DNA of 23,858 nucleotides from Carex sylvatica (lineage: Eukaryota > Streptophyta > Magnoliopsida > Poales > Cyperaceae), in the NCBI GenBank assembly GCA_964058845.1, contig CAXKVR010000461.1, forward strand, positions 1-23,858, written 5' to 3'. The translations under genes and the position numbers were made by a program. Shown here piece after piece: positions 18,162-23,858 of the stretch. Position 1 is the first letter of the stretch; each line of letters starts with the position of its first letter. Under the pieces are notes generated by a model, which was not told the DNA's origin, ran no database searches, and was given only the letters and a program-made list of their open reading frames with translations.

Positions 18162-18915
18162 CAAATCTAGACCGAAATGGAAATGGAATCTAGACTGAAA
18201 TGGAGAGGAGTGCATGCAACTAATTTGTATGGTTGCATTTGTCGATTCCACTGAGATGCACAATCCCAAGGACCACCATGTAATTTATCCATTAACTGTA
18301 AAAATATAACAATATTTTTTTTATGAAACAGTAATATACATAAAAATATGAATAAATAACTAAAAAAAAAATTTAGTTGAAACACATATATTTAGAAAAA
18401 AAAACTAGATTTCAATAATTTACTATTTTTTTTAACATAGGATTATAAAAAAAATTCGTAGCCTGTGACTCTTATGACATTGACTTGAACTATTCGCTTA
18501 GACTAAATTTTTGATTGAATATTCGAACTTCAACTCGAAATCTAAATCATTTCTGTTAAACTCGTTCAAGTTTTCACTATAAATGGCTTCATACATAATT
18601 TTTACATTTAATAATAAAATCTTGTGCAGAGTTCGAGCTCAATTCGAATTTGAAACTCTATAGCTCAATTAATTTTCAGCTCGAATTTATATATAAATTA
18701 AACTTGGAACCAAAATCAGTTCAAATTCGACCCATTTGCCTTTTCATAAAATCCGGCTCCTGTTCATTTTCATACTAAAAAAGTTACCACTGTTCGTTTT
18801 CTTAGAATAACCAATCAATAAATTATTTTTATTTTTTTTGTGTAAAAAAGTGGTATTCTTGTACCAACGGTAATAACCAATCAATATTAAACCGCTGTTG
18901 TTCTCAATCTCAAGT
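18162..18915. other. Spacer with degenerate hAT-like sequence
   Basis: A short duplication (ACCGAAATGGAAATGGAATC / ACTGAAATGGAGAGG) lies at 18171-18210. Between about 18480 and 18740, repeated TTCGAACTTCAACTCG, GAGTTCGAGCTCAATTCGAA and CAGCTCGAATT motifs resemble the subterminal repeats of plant hAT elements, but clear ends are missing. No gene is supported, including the minus-strand frame at 18167-18385. Confidence 0.4.
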
Positions 18916-18924
18916 GCAATAAAT

Positions 18925-19103
18925 GAATTCGTATCCTCTAAGGTATCTCAAAATTTGCTTGACTTTATGGAAAATCCAAATCGTTTAAATGCGTTTTGCA
19001 CGAATCTCAATTCACAATAATACTGGCACCCTGCTTTATGACCGAATAGACACCGGACACGTCGGTCACGCAAAATTTGAGATTACTCAGAGGATACTCA
19101 CTC
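18925..19103. mobile_element. MITE family B, copy 2 (179 bp), upstream of the CRK gene
   Basis: Same length as copy 1 and alignable throughout, including shared internal blocks CACCGGACACGTCGGTCACG and CAAATCGTTTAAATGCG. Ends are GAATTCGTATCCTCTAAGG and, as complement, GAGTGAGTATCCTCTGAG. The flanks GCAATAAAT (18916-18924) and GTAATAAAT (19104-19112) match at 8 of 9 positions. It ends about 325 bp upstream of the CRK TATA box and could contribute regulatory sequence (inference). Confidence 0.87.
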
Positions 19104-19269
19104 GTAATAAATGCCATCTGATCGATTCAACTAATAGAAAGAATATAATATAAGTTACCCTCCTCGCTACACAGAGTTCCGACACACGTACAATGCTGGA
19201 TCTCTGACACTGGGACCATCGCGTTACGTTGTGAAAGTTTCATTATATTGTCGTGGTCCATATCTATTC

Positions 19270-19364
19270 AAGTAACTCAAAATTTTAGTTTAGATCTGAA
19301 CCTTCAATGTTCGTGTCAACAAAGATCTGACGGTTCGAATATAAACTTAAATTTTAAGTTACTT
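19270..19364. mobile_element. Short MITE-like inverted repeat (95 bp) in the CRK promoter
   Basis: 33-bp inverted ends in equal register: left AAGTAACTCAAAATTTTAGT and on to GAACC; right complement AAGTAACTTAAAATTTAAGT and on to GAACC, with a few mismatches. The short middle holds GACGGTTCG, shared with the degenerate motif at 4493 and 11025. No convincing TSD was seen. It lies about 65 bp upstream of the TATA box, so it is part of the proximal promoter. Confidence 0.7.
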
Positions 19365-19428
19365 TAGATATCATAATCTAAAAATTTCTTCGATGCTGTA
19401 ATGTCAGCTTATGTTAACTCTCTCTCCC

Positions 19429-19435
19429 TATAAAA
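19429..19435 (+). promoter_or_regulatory. TATA box of the CRK gene
   Basis: TATAAAA within CCCTATAAAACCGC, 50 bases before the start codon. A transcription start about 30 bp downstream would give a short leader of roughly 25 bases. A pyrimidine-rich CTCTCTTCTCTC pattern flanks it on both sides, as in many plant core promoters. Confidence 0.75.
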
Positions 19436-19484
19436 CCGCTCTCTTCTCTCACAGAGACCCATTGACCTCGCTCCACATTCCCAC

Positions 19485-20063
19485 ATGGGCCAGTGCTACG
19501 CCAGGAGCATCCCAGTTTCCGACGCCGACCACACCTACGCCACCACCACCTCCGCCTCTAGCCCCACCGCAAGCTACAACAACCACCAGCGTCCCCAGTC
19601 CCCTCATCGCCACCACGGCCGATCTCCTCGACCAGCATCTAAACCCGCTACCCCTTCCCGTCCCTCCGCCGCCTCCGCCGCCCCTAGTCCTTGGCTCAGC
19701 CCCCTTCCTCCCGGTATAGCACCCTCGCCTGCGCGTCCTTCCACTCCTCGTCGTTTCTTCCGCCGCCCCTTCCCTCCTCCATCCCCCGCAAAACACATCA
19801 AGGCTTCCCTAGCTAAGAGAGCCCCTCCAACCCCTGACAACCAGGTACCGGTTGTGCCCCTCCCTGTCAGTGAAAACAACAATGGCGATGCGTCATTGGA
19901 TGGGCTGGACAAGACCTTCGGATTCGGGAAGAACTTCGGAGCAAAGTATGAGCTGGGGAAGGAGGTAGGACGGGGGCATTTCGGTCACACAAGCATCGCG
20001 CGTGCGAAGAAGGGAGAGATGAAGGGACAACTCGTGGCAGTGAAGATCATTCCCAAAACCAAG
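19485..20063 (+). CDS. CRK: CRK exon 1 (residues 1-193)
   Basis: ATG follows CCCAC and encodes [12 protein letters not shown], the acylation-type N-terminus of CRKs, which supports this start. The exon is markedly GC-rich, unlike the exons that follow, and codes for a Pro/Ser/Ala-rich segment, an Arg-rich patch (PRRFFRRPF, from about residue 88), then [14 protein letters not shown] and the kinase N-lobe up to IIPKTK. Donor: AAG|GTACTG. The longer open frame to 20255 only reads into intron 1. Confidence 0.95.
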
Positions 20064-22578
20064 GTACTGAAAAGAAGTGTTCTTGTGGGGGTTGTTATGA
20101 TCTGTTTTTTTTTTTTTTGTTTCTTTTGTTTGTTTCCAGAATTTATGATCCCTGTTTTTGGAATTATCTGTTCAGCCATGCTTTGGCAATTAGGCCTATT
20201 TTTTTTTTTTTTTTTTCTTTCTCTTTCTCATCTTAAATCTTATCTGATCAGATAAAATTAACAAAATGACGATTTATTTCTAGACCGACATGGAATTACA
20301 GTACATTTTCAGTAACTGAAATGCTAGCTGAATTGTCTAAATCAAAGCCAAATTACATCTCGAATAAGAAACGGAAGCTGGATTTGTTAAATTCTGACAT
20401 AAAACTTGGACATTACTGACAAAATAGTTAAATTGATTTTTACAGTTCCAAGTTTTAGTCCCTTTTTGATGTTGAACTAATAAAAATAAATCCCTGTTGT
20501 CTCAATATGTTTGCGGTTCACTTTGAATTTCATCCGAGATATATCTCTGAGTCTAATTTCTAGAACTTGGTTTTGCTGCTACGACCATGCCTTACAGAGA
20601 ACACACTGATAATGGTTTTATTTTTTTATATTTTGAGAAATGATTGTCAAAATATTACAAATTATTTCAAATTATTTTTCTCTAATTATTTGATGTGTTG
20701 CAGATGACATCTGCTATAGCAATTGAAGATGTAAGAAGGGAGGTAAAGATGCTAAAAGCTTTATCAGGACACACACACACGGTAAAGTTTCATGATGCAT
20801 GTGAAGATTCTGAAAATGTCTACATAGTCATGGAGTATGTTTTCTTTATTATTGTTTCTTTAATTTGGGATGAATCTGCTTTTCTTCTACCTGATGTATT
20901 CTAATAACCTGTTATTTGTTGGTATTTGAAATAACAGTGGGGGTGTATGGAATTTCGTAGAATTTGTAGTACTTCATGTAGCAGCTTGAAGTTTTAAATT
21001 TTGTCCATGTTTAACCATTGGTACTTAATGTATTTCTTGTACAAAACAAATTGGGGCTATTTCTTAGCTTAATTAATGCTTAACCATTGATACTTCCAAC
21101 AACAAATGATACCGAAGAATATTGCATGCTGTACTGATTCCTGTATTTCCGGCCAATTATGGAAACCTTGCCAAGTAACATACCATGAAATTTCATTTTT
21201 ATTTAATTTGATTTTTTTTGTTATTTATCAGATTATGTGAAGGTGGGGAGTTATTAGACAGAATCTTGTCTAGGTATTTATTGAGAACCTTTCTATTCCC
21301 TTAACATATATGGATCTCTTTTATATAAACAAGTTTTTAAAATATGCTTTTTTCGTGCTACATTTAAGAGGCGGGCGATACACAGAGGAGGATGCTAAAA
21401 CAATAGTTGTGCAAATCTTGAATGTTGTTTCCTTTTGCCACCTTCAAGGTGTTGTACATCGTGATTTAAAACCTGAGGTTTGATTTTTCCTAAAGATTTA
21501 TTAAGTTTCCTTCCAAATTAATGGCTATGTTCACCATTTATTATTTTATTTTATTGCATTATTTTTCTGAAATTGATGTTTGAACTTTCAAACAGAACTT
21601 CTTATTTAGTAGTAGAGATGAAAATTCAGCATTGAAGATCATTGATTTCGGTCTATCCGACTTTGTAAGGCCAGGTATATTGAATTGGTCTTGGTCACGG
21701 GTAACTTATCAGATTTGACTTTTATTTGTTATAATAAATATGATATTTGACAGTTCATACTGTCAACATTAAAGTTAATTATATTTGACCCAGTGTGAAA
21801 ATTGACACTGGTAGTTAGTTCAATTGTTTTGGTGTAATCATCATTGAGAAGTTAGCAGGTCATCCTGTTTGAAATTAAAAAATATATGCAATTGCAATTA
21901 ATTTACATTATCATATTGGATTCCTAAACTGACCTCACCAGACATCAATTTGCTTATAAGTTGATGTTTGACCTTACCAGAACTGGTTACATATTGTAAT
22001 AGTTTTTTTGACATACTATGCAATTAAGCTTTCTACCAAAAAAGGCATTACAAGTCATGATATTTTTGGAACTATATAGGTGGATTTTAACCAATTAGCC
22101 TGTTGTCTCTAGAATTGTGCCTACACAGCATGCGGTGCATAGGTGACAGCAATGCATAGAAGCTTTTGTGGGGCTAAGAGGGAATGGACAGAAAAAAGAA
22201 AAAGAAAACATTTTATGATTGGTCACATAAAGAAAATATATTATCGAACAATTTATATATCTTTCATTTGTTCTGTGTCAGATGAAAGGTTGAATGACAT
22301 AGTAGGAAGTGCCTACTATGTGGCACCTGAGGTACTGCACCGGTCGTACAGCAGTGAGGCAGATATGTGGAGTATAGGTGTGATCACTTACATTCTGTTG
22401 TGTGGCAGCAGGCCTTTCTGGGCCCGTACTGAATCTGGAATATTCCGCTCTGTTCTGCGGGCTGACCCCAACTACGATGACTCCCCCTGGCCGTCCATAT
22501 CACCTGAGGCAAAGGATTTCGTCAGGCGGTTCCTGAATAAGGATTACCGGAAGAGAATGACAGCAGCACAGGCTCTGA
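19485..22578 (+). CDS. CRK: CDPK-related kinase (CRK), partial: exons 1-6 of a longer gene
   Basis: Ser/Thr protein kinase of the plant CDPK-SnRK superfamily; CRKs carry degenerate EF hands after the kinase domain and are membrane-associated. Exons: 19485-20063, 20704-20834, 21232-21273, 21369-21477, 21596-21674 and 22282-22578. All introns are GT..AG and the reading phase is kept across every junction, giving 412 codons plus one base. The protein starts MGQC (Gly2 myristoylation, Cys4 palmitoylation site), followed by a Pro/Ser-rich variable region to about residue 140. The kinase domain begins at Tyr155: glycine loop G162-G167, Lys187 of VAVK, H281-R282-D283 with LKPEN, D304-F305-G306, A328-P329-E330, and the CRK-typical [17 protein letters not shown]. 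Only the end of the last kinase helix, the C-terminal regulatory part and the EF-hand-like motifs are missing, beyond the right edge. All catalytic residues seen are intact. An isoform number cannot be assigned. Confidence 0.95.
20704..20834 (+). CDS. CRK: CRK exon 2 (residues 194-237)
   Basis: Acceptor TTGCAG|ATGACA, donor ATGGA|GTATG. Encodes [20 protein letters not shown] (helix C with its conserved Glu in RREV), then [20 protein letters not shown] and IVME. The HTHT stretch is coded by CACACACACACG, where family members usually have a Leu before Val. Confidence 0.95.
21232..21273 (+). CDS. CRK: CRK exon 3 (residues 237-251)
   Basis: A 42-base exon between TTTATCAG|A and TCTAG|GTATTT. Encodes the end of [17 protein letters not shown], the hinge and helix D region. 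Too short to show as a separate open frame, but it restores phase between exons 2 and 4 exactly. Confidence 0.93.
21369..21477 (+). CDS. CRK: CRK exon 4 (residues 251-287)
   Basis: Acceptor TTTAAG|AGGCGG, donor CCTGAG|GTTTGA. Encodes [20 protein letters not shown], then [16 protein letters not shown] with catalytic Asp283 and Lys285 of the HRDLKPEN motif. HRD, rather than the HRC of some pseudokinases, indicates an active enzyme. Confidence 0.94.
21596..21674 (+). CDS. CRK: CRK exon 5 (residues 288-314)
   Basis: Acceptor AAACAG|AACTTC, donor GCCAG|GTATAT. Encodes [20 protein letters not shown], then SDFVRP, with the metal-binding DFG motif. Confidence 0.94.
22282..22578 (+). CDS. CRK: CRK exon 6 (residues 314-413)
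   Basis: Acceptor TGTGTCAG|ATGAAA. Encodes [20 protein letters not shown] (activation segment and APE), the C-lobe with [20 protein letters not shown], and [13 protein letters not shown]. The donor is taken at CTCTGA|GTAATT because this splits the Ser codon of the conserved ALSHPW motif, whose remainder should open exon 7. The open frame from 22143 to 22281 upstream is intron sequence. Confidence 0.94.
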
Positions 22579-22643
22579 GTAATTTCACTTTTCTTTTTTT
22601 ATTAGTTCACACTGGTTTAGTGCAATGCATTGTCAAACATGAT

Positions 22644-22925
22644 ACCCATGCGTTGCGTGGTTCATTTAGTATTTTTGGTGTTGATATAGATTTTATATGT
22701 GGAATAGGGTCTAAGTGAACCATTGGTATAGTACGTATCACCTGTACTTTCTTGGATCCTTTTGTGCATGTACAGGGTAAAATTGAGACCCATACCTTGC
22801 GTGGTTCATTTAGTATTTTGGTGTTGATATAGATTTTATATACGGATTAGGGTCTAATTTGAGCCATTGGTACAGTAACATATCAAACTGTACGTTAGGT
22901 CCTTTTGTGCATGTACAGGGTAAAA
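22644..22925 (+). repeat. Tandem duplication in CRK intron 6 (period 144 bp)
   Basis: Copies start ACCCATGCGTTGCGTGG (22644) and ACCCATACCTTGCGTGG (22788). Both continue through TTCATTTAGTATTTT, GGTGTTGATATAGATTTTAT and TAGGGTCTAA to TTTTGTGCATGTACAGGG. Differences are few, so the event is fairly recent. The first copy starts 65 bp after the exon 6 donor. Confidence 0.88.
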
Positions 22926-23720
22926 CTTTTGACATATACTCTCAGTGAATTTTCCTTGTGAATTTATTTATCTGTTTTGGAATAGCTTGTAGTACTGTTA
23001 TTAGTGGGTATTGGTTCTTTTTTTGGCATGCTGCCATACTCTGTTGTAAAATTACTCCGAACTGAATTTATTTGTTGATAATAGTTGGGGTGTTAAATAA
23101 TAATTGCTTAACTGGGCTAAATTGGGAAATAGACATATTCGGTTGAATTTGTAGTTTACCTTATGGTAACTGTTTTGGCAGTGACTACTAGCCTTAGAGT
23201 TGCTGTTTGGTTTTTAGTTCTGGTGGCACTTTTTGGATATTGGGAAAATAAAGGAAAATAAACATTGAATCAGTACTACTACAATACTTGTCGGTAAATG
23301 GAACAAAAGTAAAATTGGTAATTTGTTAGTATCACTTGTCAAATGGGCCCATTTTCACTTTTTCACTTGTCGTATCTTCTTTTTCACTTTTCTTTCTGCA
23401 AAGGTTCAAAAGTAAAATATCGGTCCTTGAAAAGTTTCATTACTGAATGTTATCATCAGTCGAAGAACTAGATAGATATCCATGTTAGCATCCATATGAT
23501 GGTGCAGTAGGCGTAAATACTATTTTTAGTTAATTTTTAGTCAATTTATGGACATAGGTGCTGCTGGGCGTTTAATCGATACATAATGGCATAAATAATA
23601 ATTTTAGTATGTATACACGTTATGAATATTGGTTTTTCATGTAATTTTAATGCGAAAATAACACACTAAGGTTGATGAAAATGTCATTTTTCAATGGATA
23701 TTAAAGTCATGATCAATTTG

Positions 23721-23842
23721 GAGTAAAGATTTTAACAGAGCAGTTTTGGCTTCATGCAGCGCATGAACCATATGTAGCTCTGTTTTGATTCTATAGTTGG
23801 TGCACTGTATGAAGAAAAAACTATTCTGTAAAATCTTTACCC
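23721..23842. mobile_element. MITE family A, copy 2 (122 bp), in CRK intron 6
   Basis: Ends are GAGTAAAGATTTTAACAGAG and, as complement, GGGTAAAGATTTTACAGAA, then TTTTGGCTTCATGCAGCGC in the left arm. The flanking TSD is TCAATTTG at 23713-23720 and 23843-23850; a ninth base also matches. Same arms, length and TSD length as the copy at 2724-2846. Non-coding. Confidence 0.9.
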
Positions 23843-23858
23843 TCAATTTGGCACACAT

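Larger units (their letters stand above)
22579..23858 (+). other. CRK intron 6, continuing beyond the window
   Basis: After the donor at 22579 no sequence coding for the expected HPWIR continuation or the C-terminal CRK region appears before the window ends, so this intron is at least 1,280 bp. It contains a tandem duplication and a family A MITE; the rest is AT-rich without other features. Confidence 0.8.

Noticed and set aside
18480..18740. hAT element with GAGCTCGAA-type subterminal motifs
   Set aside because: Motifs are suggestive, but neither terminal repeats nor a TSD could be fixed, so it is kept only as a note in the spacer entry.
19449..19912. Antisense open frames of 115 and 102 codons, and a second plus frame (19411-19719), over CRK exon 1
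   Set aside because: They are shadows of the GC-rich, stop-poor exon 1; glycine- or arginine-rich on the minus strand and proline-rich on the plus strand, with no domain.
22143..22281. Start codon-like extension upstream of CRK exon 6
   Set aside because: The translated sequence has no kinase similarity, and the acceptor at 22280-22281 restores exact phase with exon 5.
22579..22718. Coding extension after exon 6 in the same open frame
   Set aside because: The sequence after ALS loses CRK similarity (expected HPWIR) and is part of a tandem duplication; a GTAATT donor is present.
1..23858. LTR retrotransposon or integrated viral sequence
   Set aside because: No long direct terminal repeats with TG..CA ends, no polypurine tract or tRNA-primer site, and no reverse transcriptase, integrase or viral protein motifs were seen.

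Overview
The window reads as nuclear DNA of a flowering plant. It has two protein-coding loci with GT..AG introns, long AT-rich non-coding stretches, and many small terminal-inverted-repeat (TIR) DNA transposons with visible target-site duplications (TSDs). One gene combines a GC-rich first exon with AT-rich later exons. That steep 5'-to-3' GC gradient is commonest in monocots, so a monocot is my guess (inference); the species cannot be named from the sequence.

Layout. 1-1043: last intron and probable terminal exon of an unrecognised plus-strand gene. 1044-4916: spacer with three small DNA transposons. 4930-7194: a Mutator-like element (MULE) with about 68-bp TIRs, an array of four GATC-centred palindromes, a tandemly duplicated leader exon/intron, and a transposase reading frame broken by three stops and cut off by the right TIR. 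7204-9342: spacer with two more elements. 9343-14062: three diverged direct repeats of one non-coding unit. The middle unit carries two later insertions, a 177-bp MITE and a 1,075-bp non-autonomous MULE-like element. 14063-19400: spacer with a 379-bp foldback element, a second tandem duplication split by a hAT MITE, a nested cluster of TGTTCGGCA-ended MITEs, and two MITEs just upstream of a promoter. 19429-23858: TATA box and the first six exons of a CDPK-related kinase (CRK) gene. The kinase domain is nearly complete; the 3' end lies beyond the right edge, and intron 6 contains another MITE.

How it fits together. The only clearly functional gene is the CRK, with an N-terminal MGxC acylation signal and all kinase motifs intact from the glycine loop through APE. 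Most of the rest is the work of non-autonomous DNA transposons. The MULE is a dead, internally deleted copy. Two MITE families occur twice each (about 122 bp and 179 bp), and in both families one copy lies in or just upstream of the CRK gene. No CRISPR array, operon, rRNA, tRNA or LTR retrotransposon was recognised. I found no clearly new biological system. The most unusual items are the palindrome array inside the MULE, the triplicated unit with differential insertions, and the foldback able to form a roughly 170-bp hairpin.
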